Below, piece by piece: positions 35,152 through 46,636 of a DNA stretch of 64,000 bases (its first letter is position 1; every line of letters begins with the position of its first letter). The notes under the pieces were generated by a model, which did not search any database, was not told the origin of the DNA, and worked only from the letters and a program-made list of their open reading frames with translations. The stretch comes from Corynespora cassiicola (lineage: Eukaryota; Ascomycota; Dothideomycetes; Pleosporales; Corynesporascaceae): contig JAEUWY010000001.1 of assembly GCA_022059125.1 (NCBI GenBank), forward strand, positions 1,054,001 to 1,118,000. The letters are read 5' to 3'. A program made the position numbers and the translations under genes.

Positions 35152-36425
35152 ATGGTAGAAAGCACCTCAACGCCACCGCGGGCGACTCGGTCGATGGCAC
35201 GGTCAGCGGAAGAAATCAGGAGAATAGTATGCCAATATACCCTCAGTCGAAGAACTCATGCTAACCCCGTGGACAGGAAGAAGAGCGCCTCAAAGCAAAA
35301 GCTGCAGCGCGACAAGCTGAAGCCTCGAAACCTCCCGCGCCACCCCAAGTCGCCGGGACGAAACGCGCATATAGCAGTATCAACTCGTCCAATACGCCTT
35401 CACAGCATAGGAATGCCGTAAATGCGACAAATGCTTCGCCTCAAATAAGGGATCAAAATGGTTTCATTCCTCCTCCTGCCAACGACCTCATTCAGCCCGC
35501 TAAGAATTTCGGCCGCTCGGAATATATCGAATATGACTTCAGTAAAATGCAGGACACCAAGGGCGGTTTTCTGAGCACAGAGGATGACCCGCATAATCGG
35601 GCCATGTGGACCGGACGCGGTAAGGAAGAACAAAAGCCCGAGGGCATGACAATGGCCGAGTGGGAGAAGGAAAGGGTGCGGCGCAAGCTAAGGGAAGCGA
35701 GAGCTGGGCCTTATGAACCAGGCATATCTATCTTGAATGCTGTAGATGGCAACGAAGAAGAAGAAGAGGCATTACTAGCAGCCGCACAGGAAGATGGCGA
35801 AGAATTCAAAGGGAAATATGGCGATGGCAAGCGCGATATCAAGGGAAAGTGCAGGGAATGCCGGAGTCTGGAGGTCGACTGGAAGTGGCAGGATGTCTTT
35901 GGTATCAGTGTTTGCAATTCTTGCAAAGACAAGATACCGGACAAGTACTCCCTACTCACAAAAACGGAAGCACGGGAGGATTACTTACTCACTGACCCGG
36001 AATTAAAAGACGAGGACCTGCTTCCCCATCTCGAACGGCCAAATCCTCACAAAACCAACTGGAATAACATGCAGCTGTTCCTCCGTCTGCAAGTCGAAGC
36101 TTATGCATTTAGCGACAGAAAATGGGGATCTCCAGAGGCCTTGGACGCTGAATACGAGAAGCGGACTCAAGTGGCCAAAGCGCGGAAGGAGAAAAAGTTC
36201 AAGAACAAGCTTAATGACTTGAAACGGCGCACTCGAGTTGAGGCATATAAACGTGCCAAGTTAATGGGCGATGCGAGCAGTGATGTCAAGTTCGGCGATA
36301 AGATCAAAGGCATAGGAGACAAACATGTCCACGAATGGGGTCGTAGTGTATTAGATCCAGAGAGTGGCATGACGAAGAAGCGATGCGATGACTGTGGAAT
36401 GGAAGTAGAAGAGCTGGAGTTTTGA
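35152..36425 (+). CDS. RAD14: DNA damage-recognition protein Rad14 (XPA homologue)
   Basis: Rad14/XPA verifies damage and organises the incision complex in nucleotide-excision repair. Exons are 35152-35226 and 35277-36425 with a 50-nt intron, giving 407 residues. The C4 zinc finger is CREC-x17-CNSC (about residues 215-240), followed by the DNA-binding segment with YLLTDPELKDEDLLP, LERPNPHKTNW and NNMQLFLRLQVEAYA. The N-terminal part has a Lys/Ala-rich helix (EEERLKAKAAARQ) that appears only after splicing, and the FGRSEYIEYDFSKMQDTKGGF segment typical of fungal Rad14. The C-terminus has an extra CDDCGMEVEE element. The gene lies upstream of, and on the same strand as, the alpha/beta hydrolase gene, without evidence of a shared role. 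Confidence 0.95.
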
Positions 36426-36781
36426 TGTTTCTTTTGCCTAAAAATACCCCATGCATTAGCAGGCGAGTTCCATGCATGGTTGGTTGGCGCTTGACAGATC
36501 CTCTAGGCCAACATATTTAATCTTCGACGTTTTCTCGATCAGCTGTTGCAACATAGATGACGGTTGCTGACGCTTATACGGCCTCACGCCCGGGTCTCAT
36601 GCGGCAGTGTGGCGCATCATTCTACATACAGTAAGCTGCAGGATCAGCAACTATCCCTCTCTGATTGATAATATACTGTGCCTCAAAATAAGACGTCAAT
36701 CCATCAGTATCCTTTGAATCATTCTTTCACTCACCCTTCCCAATCTCCATTCTTGTCCTAATATTTCCTATCCGCAGTACA
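36426..36781. other. Intergenic, promoter of the hydrolase gene
   Basis: Only the RAD14 3' flank and a C/T-rich leader before the ATG at 36782 are seen. Confidence 0.55.
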
Positions 36782-37612
36782 ATGTCAGACTCTAAGCCCA
36801 CTATACTTTTCTTTGCCGGGGCCTTCGCAGACCCATCCTGCTTCGACGAGATCTCGTCGAAATTCAACCAATCTGGATATCCCACCGCCTATGCGAGAAT
36901 CCCATCCTTGAACCCTACTGACTCAACATCCGTCAGTAACCCGAAGGATATTAAACATGCTCGGGACAACATTCTCACGCCCTTGCTGGATATCGGGAAA
37001 GAGGTCATCGTCTTGGTTCACTCTTATGGCGGCATGGTCGGCGGACCGGCAGCAGCGGGTCTGAGCAAAACATCTCGCAAAAGCGCGGGGAAGAAGGGCG
37101 GTGTGAATGGCCTGTTATACCTGGCCGGAAACATTGCCTGCGAAGGGGAATCACTACTTGATATCATCGGGGGAGCTTACCCGCCATTTATCAGGGAAAA
37201 TCACGTAAGTCTCGACTTATATTCAAGTTGGGGTCTATGCTGAGCTATCTACAAGCCGTCCAAAGGCCTTGCGGTCATTGATCCGGTTATGGATACGTTG
37301 TATAATGATGCCAAACTGGAGCTGGAACCTAAGATGCAGGAGGGGATGATCCCGCATGCACTTGCTGCTTTCGAAACGCCTTCGACTAAGCCTGCATGGG
37401 CGGAGGCTGAGTTTGACGGTAGGAGGGCGTACATCAGGACGATTGATGATCATACCATTCCTGTGTCGGTTCAGGATATGTGGGTGGAGAAGACCGGTGT
37501 GGACTGGGAGGTCAAGGATATGAAATCTGGACATTGTCCATTCATCACCCGGCCTGATGAAACGGCTAGTGTATGTTTGGAGTTGTTCGCTAAATGGAAC
37601 AATTTGGACTAA
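36782..37612 (+). CDS. Alpha/beta hydrolase (esterase-like)
   Basis: This is a small cytosolic-looking alpha/beta hydrolase of 259 residues. Exons are 36782-37204 and 37256-37612 with a 51-nt intron. The nucleophile elbow is VHSYGGMVG with Ser81; the catalytic His is probably His234 in KSGHCPFITRPDE, and an Asp in RTIDDHTIPV (205/206) is the likely acid. The oxyanion segment FFAGAFADP follows the first strand. Similar proteins include plant and fungal esterases such as salicylate-ester-cleaving enzymes, but the substrate cannot be told here. It is followed on the opposite strand by an FAD monooxygenase and then a Zn2Cys6 regulator, so a joint pathway is plausible. Confidence 0.9.
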
Positions 37613-37850
37613 CAGTAAATTCTATTTTGGCCTGTTCTTATCGGTTCTCTATGCTTCGCGTACTTTTGAAAACGTGGCGTCAGCAAGATGAATCTGAATG
37701 GCAAGGTGGTTAGCACAGATACTGATAGCTCTTCACTCTTCGAATTGCGGATGAAATCTAAGAGAAATCATCTGAACTATCCATTTGCCATTACTAAAGA
37801 TTACATGGAGGGGAGATATCTCATGTGGTTAAGTCAAGGTAAGCGCAGCG

Positions 37851-39107
37851 CTATCCCTCCCAATCGTAGTCTGGAAGTTCGTACTTGGGCGGAGCGAAAG
37901 AACTTGCGAAGAATTTGCCACCCCATTCAAAGATCCTACTCCAGGTAATGAATGCTAGAATCGTGTTCCGCAACCAAATTCCCCATGCTGTCTGTGGTGC
38001 AAGTATTGTTGGCATACCCGGTGGTATCTGTTGCATGTCGCTAATAATTGGTTTCATCTTCTCCTCGTATGATCCAAGTCCTTTTGCGATATTATCCTTG
38101 TGATTGGCTATTTCTCCTGCCAGTATATAGGCACCCGTTAGTGCTAGCGTCGTACCCGTGCCTGTAAAGCTCGTTCCGTATCCTGCATCACCCACCATGA
38201 CGAAGCGACCTTTGTACAAACTTGGAACTTTTACTTGAACCAGCTCTGTGGCGTAAAAGTCATCCGAAAGCATCATATGTTTCAAGATTTCTATGGTCAT
38301 CCAGCCCGAACCCTCATACCTTTTCGCTACATAATGCTTGAGTTCGTCAGTCCCTCTCTTCATGGCTTCACGGAAAGACTTGGTCCCATCAAGATCAGTG
38401 CGTGGACTGGCGGAAATGAGGCATATTTTGTTCACGCTTGGATTATCGGGGCCAAGCGCGAGAAAGCGGCCCTCAACTGCAGCGAAAGATTGGCCCATTT
38501 TACTGCCTTGTAGAAGGTCTTGGCCCACCGAAAAGTAGGCGGCCCAACTATTCGTTGGTATGATGTGATCTCGAATGCCACAACCCAAACCCATCGCTCG
38601 TGTCCTCGAAGTCGATCCGTCACAAGCAACAACGAGATCATATGTCGAAGTTGGGAACCCATTGGCAAATTCCACCAATATAGGTCCGTCATCCTTGTGC
38701 TGCATCGAGGCGACCTGCTCCCCGAAAATGTACTGGACGTTTTCGTTGTCTTTGGTCAATTCAAAGATAATCTTTGACAGGTTTCCGCGGAAAATTTCGA
38801 ATTCGGAAACAAGTGACTGCTGATTCGGGTCTCCAGTAGGCCTCATGGTTGCAAAGGGTTTCCCCTGCTCGTCGACAAAAGCAAATCCTTCTTGGTGAAT
38901 CGAGGCGGCTTTGACAGCGTCTTCCATCCCGCTCATTTTCCTCATCACTGTGACACCAGTAGTTCTGATGTCTACGTTTTGGCCTCCAATGCGCAGTTCG
39001 GGGAAGCGCTCCACGACGGTGACTTTAACACCTGCTTTGGCGAACCAGTAGGCTGCTGTCGGTCCTGCAATGGATGCACCGACAATGAGGACATTTAATT
39101 TTGACAT
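37851..39107 (-). CDS. FAD-dependent monooxygenase (aromatic hydroxylase-like)
   Basis: This is a single-component flavoprotein hydroxylase of the TetX/PgaE/salicylate-hydroxylase fold, 418 residues, single exon. The ATG at 39107 is chosen because it is followed at once by the FAD-binding strand KLNVLIVGASIAGPTAA. An upstream in-frame ATG at 39203 would add 32 non-conserved residues. Other landmarks are VVERFPELR, a DG-type segment VVACDGSTSRTR, and the second FAD motif VMVGDAGYGTSFTGTGTT near residue 300. The C-terminus has a hydrophobic stretch (GIWLRNTILAFITWSRIF) that may attach it to a membrane. It sits tail-to-tail with the hydrolase gene and head-to-head (396 bp) with the Zn2Cys6 regulator gene. 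Confidence 0.92.
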   Translation of the reverse strand: MSKLNVLIVGASIAGPTAAYWFAKAGVKVTVVERFPELRIGGQNVDIRTTGVTVMRKMSGMEDAVKAASIHQEGFAFVDEQGKPFATMRPTGDPNQQSLVSEFEIFRGNLSKIIFELTKDNENVQYIFGEQVASMQHKDDGPILVEFANGFPTSTYDLVVACDGSTSRTRAMGLGCGIRDHIIPTNSWAAYFSVGQDLLQGSKMGQSFAAVEGRFLALGPDNPSVNKICLISASPRTDLDGTKSFREAMKRGTDELKHYVAKRYEGSGWMTIEILKHMMLSDDFYATELVQVKVPSLYKGRFVMVGDAGYGTSFTGTGTTLALTGAYILAGEIANHKDNIAKGLGSYEEKMKPIISDMQQIPPGMPTILAPQTAWGIWLRNTILAFITWSRIFEWGGKFFASSFAPPKYELPDYDWEG

Positions 39108-39503
39108 TGTAGAGGATTTTGGAGATGAAAAAGAGCGTCGTAGCGAATCGAAGAGTCTCAGGCAGACATAAATACGAACACCCCAGGAGTGTCGCGCATC
39201 CAAGCTGTGCCAATCAACTTTGAGTTATGTTCCCGGCCGAAAACAAGCCCACCAAGCTTCGTCATCTTCAAATAAGCTTCTGAGCGAGAAATGGGTTGCC
39301 TGAAGCATAGAGACCAATCAGCGCGTTCAGCGCGTTCAGATAGAATCCTGACCGGACATTAGAAAAGGCCGGCTCAGGAATGGCGCCCTTCTTAGGGGAG
39401 GTGGCTACGATCTCGGGCGTTAGTAAAGCCCGCCCCGCCAACTTCAAAAGACCGAGTCTGCCCACGTACGTTCAGCGCTACCATTTCGCCATTTATATCA
39501 ATC
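39108..39503. promoter_or_regulatory. Divergent promoter of monooxygenase and Zn2Cys6 regulator
   Basis: This 396-bp region lies between two opposite start codons and is the likely control region if the regulator acts on the adjacent enzyme genes. I did not identify a CGG-spaced inverted pair with confidence. Confidence 0.4.
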
Positions 39504-41749
39504 ATGTCAGCCTTAGTACAAAAGCGCGAGAATAGGACCAAGTCCCAGCGAGTACTCGCATGCATACTTTGTTCACAGCGCAAAGTCAAATGTGATCGTA
39601 AATTTCCCTGCGCGAACTGTATCCGAGCAGGGGCACAATGCGTTCCAGCCAATACATTAGCTCCTCGCCAACGACGCCGCCGATTCCCCGAAAGAGAGCT
39701 TTTGGATCGCATCCGCAATTATGAGGCCTTGCTGCGCAAGAACAACATCTCATTCAACTCATTACATCCCACGAGTACAGAGCAAGTTACTATCGCAGAC
39801 GAAGAGCCACACGAGAAGGAATCACAGAGGTCATCCGAAACACCAAGGAGAGAATCAAGGGCAGGATCTGAGACAGTGTACGTCTTTTGGGATGCTTTTA
39901 ATTGCATAATTATCTGGTTTCGACTGACATTCTTATAGAGATATTTGGCATGCAATGAACCAGAGGGATACCCCTGGCGATGGCGACGATGCTTCAAGCG
40001 GCAACGAGAGCGAGGGTGGTTCCTCATCCACTGAAATACGCCACGCCACAGTGAAGAAAGCTATGCATCATCTCTTCGAGAAGGGAGATGATTTACTTTT
40101 GTTCGGCTCACGCAGACCCGAAATCGACATCTCCGTTCTGCACCCACAACAGGTACATATATTCAAGCTCTGGCAGATCTATCTGGACAACATCAACCCT
40201 TTATTGAAATTAACCCACACACCTACGTTGCAACCTATAATCATCAATGCAGTGGCCAACATGGCTGGAATAAGTCCTACTATCGAGGCTCTCATGTTTA
40301 GCATATACTGTATCTCGATTCAAAGCATTTCCGAGGAAGAGTCGAACGTTTCGTTCGGGATGGGACGAAAGGAACTGTTGACAATTTACCAACTGGGTTG
40401 CCAACAAGCCTTATTACGGTGCGACTTTTTACGGAACAATGATCGCCATTGCTTGGTGGCATTTTATCTCTATATAGTAAGTTTCCGCTCTCTTGTGATA
40501 CGAATGGCCCTAAAATGACCAGCTTTCTTGCAAACCTGGCACAGATCCTCGATCATTGTCTTCGATACTTGGAGCTGCCATTCGTATTGCACAGAACATG
40601 GGATTACATGACGAATCTATCAACTCAAAATTCCCAATTCTCGAGGCGGAAATGCGCCGACGGCTGTGGTGGTCACTCGCCATCTTTGATTCTCGCATTG
40701 CGGAGATGTCCGTTTCAAAGGGATCAATATTAATGCCTACATGGGATTGCGAAACCCCCTCTAACGTGAACGACTTTGATCTCCGTCCAGAATTGAAAGA
40801 ATCTCCAGCCAGCCTCGCGACCGCTTGTGAAGCCACTTTTGCTGTGGTTCGTAGCAGAATGGCTCGCCACGTGTGTCATAGCTCCTACTATCTGGACCAC
40901 ACGAATCCTTCCTTGAAGCCGATCGCCAAAAACAACAAAGACAGCTCTACATCCGAGGGAAGCGAGCTTGATGATTTGGAAAAGATGATTGAAGAAGAGT
41001 ATCTTCAATCCTGCCGACAAGAAAACCCGCTTCATTACATGACCATTTGGATGTCACGTTATTATTTGGTCAAGCAGCGGCTTCTGGAACACTACGCAAG
41101 ATCCACCAAGTACTCTGTGCAGCTGAATGATGCGCAACGTGACACTGCGCTCTCCTATGCTTTGTCCATGTTCGAATGTGACACAAAGCTGCTCACTTCA
41201 CCCTTGACTCAAGGGTACAGATGGTACACGACCTCTCAGTTCCCTTTTCAGGCATATGTACACGTTGTCAAAGACCTAGCCCGAAGACCTCTCAGTAAAC
41301 ACGCGACGAAAGCATGGCAAGTCATGAGCAACAACTACAGCGTTCGCTCAATGGACATCACCTATGGAGGAAATCGGAACACCTTGGCAAAGATCCTCGG
41401 GAAGGCCGTATTCCAAGCGTGGGAAGCTTATGTTGCCGCGAATAAAAGCTGCATGGGCACGCTAGAGATGCCATTGATTGTGTCAGCAATGGAACAATCA
41501 ACAACTCAGGCGGAACCGAATTTGCAATTCGGCGGCTTTGATAGCAGTCAAGCTCCTTTGACTTGGGGTACCGTAAGTGTCACCACGTCTGTGCCAATGG
41601 ACTTTGGCGACCTAAGTTTATCATCTTATCCGGGATGGAACGGATCCACCAACGCAGATTTTGGCGGGGTTTCCGATACGAATGGGATTGCATCTATGGG
41701 ATTTGGCATCGATTCAATGGAATGGGACCCAATTTCCGGCTATAGCTAA
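39504..41749 (+). CDS. Zn2Cys6 fungal transcription factor
   Basis: This is a nuclear regulator of 712 residues. Exons are 39504-39877, 39939-40476 and 40523-41749 with GT-AG introns of 61 and 46 nt. The binuclear zinc cluster is C20-x2-C23-x6-C30-x5-C36-x2-C39-x6-C46 with the usual basic residues (SQRKVKCDRKFPC). A short coiled coil follows (RELLDRIRNYEALLRKN). The middle domain has the fungal-specific transcription-factor signatures, LSCKPGTDPRSLSSILGAAIRIAQNMGLH and RRLWWSLAIFDSRIAE. The second intron was placed so that the first of these is intact. The C-terminus is Ser/Gly/Trp-rich and could activate transcription. Its placement beside the FAD monooxygenase and hydrolase suggests, but does not show, that it controls them. 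Confidence 0.93.
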
Positions 41750-41887
41750 TGGAAGCACTTGTCACGAGCGGTACGAATACTACCGATTAGCTTGATTCTT
41801 AATTGATAACTAAACGCTTTCCATGTATTATTCTATTCGTCAAAGGCATCACAAACTACGTTATCGAACTCAACCTGCTACTGTGCT

Positions 41888-43324
41888 CTACTCAAGACCA
41901 ACGCTAATGGCAGCCAAGGCCCAGTCCATGAACCCAGCATTTGTATCAAGAATATTCTGGTTGAACTCCGTTAGCGTTGGATAGAAGTTCGTCGAGTATC
42001 CAAACTCCATGGTATAACCATAGACCTTGTTCACGCCACTCTTCGCCCAGTATCTGCTGAAAGCATAGTCGTCGCTCGCACCCGAAGTCGGATACAGACC
42101 CACGGCCTGAATGGCCGTGTAGGAGCGACCTCCAACAGCCTTCATCGCGGCAATCGTCTTAGCGGCAACGTTTTTGATGTTTGTCGAGTCGGTCGATGAG
42201 ATGTACTCTTTGTAGACCGAATCGCCAACCACGCCACGCCGGCCGTCGTACGCGGAGTTGAGAAAGTTCATGGTGCTGGTGGTGGCTTGGTTATCGTCGT
42301 CGCCCCAGCTGTACAGGATATCACCAGCTGCAGAATGGATATCCATGAACCAGCGGATCTTGGGGAACGTATCGTAGACCGAGACGTGGTTCTTCGTTTC
42401 CGCCTCGGATTCCGCTGCGGTTCCGTAGAACGCTTCTGAGCTTGGCGAGGTGGATGCAGGGGACTCGGAGGGATCAAAGTACTTTTTGAAGTTCCACAGG
42501 AAGTTGAAGTTGCGGTTGATGTCGACGCCGACTGAGGATCCGCTGGATCCGGATTTGGTGTTTCGGTTCTTGCGCCATAGGGAGCTGGTGGATTGATCGT
42601 AGGTGACGCCGTCTGGGTTGACAAGAGGGAAGAAGATGATGCCGGCCTCGAGCACACTCTTGACCTGCGCGTTGGTGTAGGTCTTCTTTCCGTAGGTGAG
42701 GCCGGTTCCGGCTTTGTTGGCGGCCAGAAGATCGGATATCCAATAAATGAGCTGATCGGGGCCTCCGCGCTCACGAGCGTGCATACCGGCGCTGAGGTAT
42801 AAGTGGTATTTGGATTTGTCTGTTCCAGCTCCTACGAAAGCGGCGGTCTGTGTGGCGCCATTGAATGTCTTGTAAGGCAGGGTTACAGTAGACACTCCAT
42901 AGGTGCTCACGAGCGCTTTAACCGCTGAGCCAATCTCAGCAACGTTCATGATGCTGCCGATTGTCGATCCCGAGGCCTGCGTTCCAAGGCCCACGGGGGC
43001 AACGGTTCCAGATTTGAACCTGTCGCCGGTCCCGATGGGAGCAGTAGCTGCTCTCTTGACCATCGACCTGTGGATAGTAATCTCGGGAGTGAGCTCATAC
43101 TCCTTGTTCAGGTGCGCGATTTGGTCTTCGGTAAGGAGAGCATGGAGCTGAAACTGCCCGTCCTCGGTAGGATGGGCAATCGGCCGGCATCCAAAGTCGT
43201 ATGTGTCGTTGCGAACGATGTCGCGGAAATGTCCAGCCGTAGGTGCCTTGAAATGGATAGGCACAAGATCACCGAGTACAAGCGTGCTCTGAACGAGCAG
43301 AGACGCGATGAGGGAGTACTTCAT
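41888..43324 (-). CDS. Secreted zinc carboxypeptidase, M14 family
   Basis: This extracellular metallocarboxypeptidase releases C-terminal residues from peptides. It is 478 residues in a single exon. An N-terminal signal peptide (MKYSLIASLLVQSTLVLG) is followed by a propeptide-like region. The catalytic domain shows the zinc ligands His and Glu in GMHARERGG and a third His in MDIHSAAGD. It also shows the substrate-binding Arg/Asn region VDINRNFNF and the catalytic Glu in YTMEFGYS. This is a digestive or virulence-type enzyme; specificity is not predictable by eye. Confidence 0.95.
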   Translation of the reverse strand: MKYSLIASLLVQSTLVLGDLVPIHFKAPTAGHFRDIVRNDTYDFGCRPIAHPTEDGQFQLHALLTEDQIAHLNKEYELTPEITIHRSMVKRAATAPIGTGDRFKSGTVAPVGLGTQASGSTIGSIMNVAEIGSAVKALVSTYGVSTVTLPYKTFNGATQTAAFVGAGTDKSKYHLYLSAGMHARERGGPDQLIYWISDLLAANKAGTGLTYGKKTYTNAQVKSVLEAGIIFFPLVNPDGVTYDQSTSSLWRKNRNTKSGSSGSSVGVDINRNFNFLWNFKKYFDPSESPASTSPSSEAFYGTAAESEAETKNHVSVYDTFPKIRWFMDIHSAAGDILYSWGDDDNQATTSTMNFLNSAYDGRRGVVGDSVYKEYISSTDSTNIKNVAAKTIAAMKAVGGRSYTAIQAVGLYPTSGASDDYAFSRYWAKSGVNKVYGYTMEFGYSTNFYPTLTEFNQNILDTNAGFMDWALAAISVGLE

Positions 43325-45255
43325 CCTGGCAAGAAGAGAACAGTCAAGGGCGTGAGGACGAGCGAGTGAAACGTGCTGTCTCTGGAGTCGACAACAGAGG
43401 AGAAGGCCCTATTTGTGTTGTACCAGTTGCCATCGTCCTCATTTCGGCCTTCTTCAAATGGCTGGCAGATCGTGTTCACCAGCTCGTCGGCGGTATGCGC
43501 GAAGCGTTGTAATTAAGGTGCTTCCTTTTTGCGACTAGCTTGCTTCATTCCAGGCGCTAGCCTCCACACACCTTCTCCTTTGGTGCCATCTCCGTAACGA
43601 AGTCTTGGGTCACCTGCCTTGGTGGACGGTGACAGGTCTGCAAGTTAGATAAGGCGCCTTGTGAGATGCTTAGTCCGGACAAGCCCGGGCAAATCGCGTC
43701 ACAATACGCCTTGGGAGGGCAATTTCGTCGATGAGGTGCCAAGCCACTATCCATGCATTGGACAAGCACCGGTAGGAGCATTGTCGGTCACGCCTATCGA
43801 TAGAAGCAAGGGTCGTCGCGAGACAATGTGTGGTGTAATGGAACGCCACCAAGGCTCTAACAGCAGACGCGCCTGGGAGGGCTGTCGATAACTGTAAAGG
43901 ATTGTCTGCTGTAAGCGAGCGATGATGCTCTTTAAGTTCATCGCCAACTCCGTTCTCCATGCTCTGCGCTTAGCTGATGGTGGAGTAGGGGCTCGTATTG
44001 ACGCGTCTTCATTCCTTCACGCGTAGAAAATAATTATGGAACTGGCTTGTGTGGCGCAAAAATCTTCCGCAAAGTGGGGATTCTTATATCTCATCCACCT
44101 ATACCACATGAATGCGTATTGTCATTGCCTAAGTGAATCTGCATAAGAAAGGCAGTCGATGGTGAGTGCTGATGGATAGGGGTGCCCCAACTCCTTACGA
44201 GCAGCTCGCTTGTGGCTGAAGCAGAGCGGCCGGCCCCGCAAGATCCGGGCAACATATCGATAAGGCCACACCACTCCCGTGGTTACGAAGACGAATAATT
44301 TGTATTTTTGCTTCCGCATACTGGATCGGTTTTACTCGAGAGATTCGCCCCGCCAACTCCATTTCGTTCCCATCAAATCATTGAGATATTGTCGATAGAA
44401 GAGCGGGACACTTCCTAGTCCACAGAACTGCTTACTGTTCTCTGGGGGTCCTCGTAGCGACACACTTGTTCTCTGCTAAAATATTTTCCCACCTCTCCTG
44501 ATGTCCAGCCGCCCTAATCAATATGTATCCCCATCAAGGTACCCTGTATTGTCTCATGGAGGCTACTGTGGGCCGATACTACCGTGCCACAGAATGTCCG
44601 TAAACACGCCGCATTTCATATCATACCAAGTCAACTTTGCCTATTTATCCTCATGCATATTCACCGTGAGAGTCTCTATAGAACGTTCGCTGGAATCATG
44701 AAGTCTCTTTGGCGACACACAAAACTAGGATGCCTTCACCTTGGACTGAACAGCTTGTCCGCATGATCCAACTTGATCTTATTGAAAATACCTCAAGGGC
44801 AGTATCATAAATTAAGTTTTTATCCCTATTCAACTACTAGAAGCCGGTGTTCCGTGTAGTTTGCAAGCTCGGTCAAATGACATGTTTGCAAAAAGGATCG
44901 CGCCTTGAATTTGAGCCACAAGAAGTGGCGTTTAGTCTGCTTCAAGCTCGCCCAGATTATTCCAAGACTCTCGGCAGCTCGCTTGAAGCAGTTGTTATCC
45001 CCAAATGAGCTGGGTAGACTTCTACGTAGTCGTTGTTCGGGAATCGGCGCACGTGGAAATTGACCCCAAGACTTTGATCCCAGTCCTGATGCCGAACTCC
45101 GGGGGTTCGTGCAGGTACAGTAACCTCAGCCCTATTCCAGTCCGAAGTATTTAAGAAGAATGTATACACCAGTGGCTAAGATACAAACCAACTGACCTCA
45201 TTCTTTGTTATTGTCGCTCTTTTCTCTGACTTTACTTATCTTCTATTCTTCCACT
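43325..45255. other. Long intergenic region without recognisable gene
   Basis: This 1.9-kb divergent region lies between the carboxypeptidase and pectate lyase genes. Short open frames near 43557-43960 and 44500-44766 have no domain, start context or splice partners that I can support. A TATA-like TATTTAAG lies at 45148-45155 before the pectate lyase gene. Confidence 0.5.
45148..45155 (+). promoter_or_regulatory. TATA-like element of the pectate lyase gene
   Basis: TATTTAAG lies about 105 bp before the ATG at 45256, a typical spacing for a secreted-enzyme gene in fungi. Confidence 0.4.
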
Positions 45256-46636
45256 ATGGTAGCTACCAAGACTTTTCTCGGCGCGCTCGCGCTGGCCTCG
45301 ACCTGCAGCGCCGCAGATATCTACGTCTCTCCCAGCGGAAAAGGCAGTGGCTCCAAGAGCTCTCCCTATGGCGACATCCAGAAGGCCGTTGATGCTGCCA
45401 AGCCTGGAGACACGATCTTCCTGATGGCCGGCACTTATTCGCCTTCCAAGAACATTCAAGTCACGAAGAAATGCACTTCCAGCAAGAAGTGTGTTATTCG
45501 TCCAAATGGTTCTGACAAAGTCATTCTTGACGGCAAGAACATGCCTGGGTAATGCTCTGTGGACTGGTTTTCCATCAATGTACAGTCTAACTCAAACCAG
45601 TACCCCTAAGAAGTACGGAGAGGGGTTGCCGAACAAGGAGCGCGGTATCTTTCACGTTCAGGACGCCGAGTATTGGCAGTTTTATGATCTTGAGTGAGTA
45701 TTTGTTAGGATACCCACAGAGTTGCCTCTGACCATGGATCCAGGTTGAAGAACGGCCCTTACGGAATGTACGCGCGCGACGCTTCCAACAACCACTACGA
45801 GCGCATCGTAACCCACGACAACTATGAGACTGGTTTCCAGTTGGAGGGATCTTCTTCCAACAACGTTGTGCTCTACTTGGACTCTTATCGTAACGCGGAT
45901 CCCCGCAAGAACGGCAAGAGTGCCGATGGCTTTGCCTGCAAGGAGGGCAAGGGCAATGGCAACATTATCCGTGGAGCTAGGCTCTACGAAAACTCTGATG
46001 ACGGCCTCGATCTCTGGTATGTATAAGCTGTCCAATACTCAGCAATCATTGCTAATATTTGCAAGGGAGTTTGAGTCGCCTGTCACGATTGAGGATGTAG
46101 TCGCTTGGGGCAATGGATACAACCGGTAAATACATCCCATGCCCAATATTCTCGATCACTGCTAACCTATGTTCAGATGGAACTTCAACCCTCACGAGAA
46201 CGATGGTAACGGTATCAAACTCGGTGGCGGCTCCCACCCAAGCGCGCCTTCTGTCAACCACGTCGTTCGCAACGTCGCTTCATTCCAGAACCACCGCCGT
46301 GGCTTCTCCGACAACAACAACCCTGGAAAGATGGACCTTGATCGCTGCACTGCTTGGGACAACGATGAGTTTGGCTTCAACTTCCAGAAGTCCAGCCCAA
46401 CCATTACCAACTCGATCGCTTTCGACAACGGAGGCGCTGAGACCAAGTTCAAGTCTGGCGTCAAGGATAGCGGCAACTCCTGGAACAATGGCGGCTGGTC
46501 CAAGAGCAAGTTTGCTAGCACCAGTGCAACCACTATCAAGGGTGCCAGGAAGGCCGATGGCAGGCTCCCAGCTACTAGCTTTCTTCTTCCCGCCGATGGT
46601 TCATCCATTGGTGCGGACTTGAAGAACACCAAGTAA
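45256..46636 (+). CDS. Secreted pectate lyase, PL9 type
   Basis: This extracellular right-handed beta-helix enzyme cleaves de-esterified pectate by beta-elimination. Exons are 45256-45548, 45601-45693, 45744-46016, 46066-46125 and 46177-46636, all GT-AG with introns of about 50 nt, giving 392 residues. The signal peptide is MVATKTFLGALALASTCSA. The mature start DIYVSPSGKGSGSKSSPYG and the DTIFLMAGTYSPS segment are typical of the family. NGNGIKLGGGSHPSAPSVNH probably contains the catalytic Lys of PL9, and the following SFQNHRRGFSDNNNPGKM matches the family. It is one of three secreted hydrolytic or oxidative genes within 9 kb. Confidence 0.93.
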
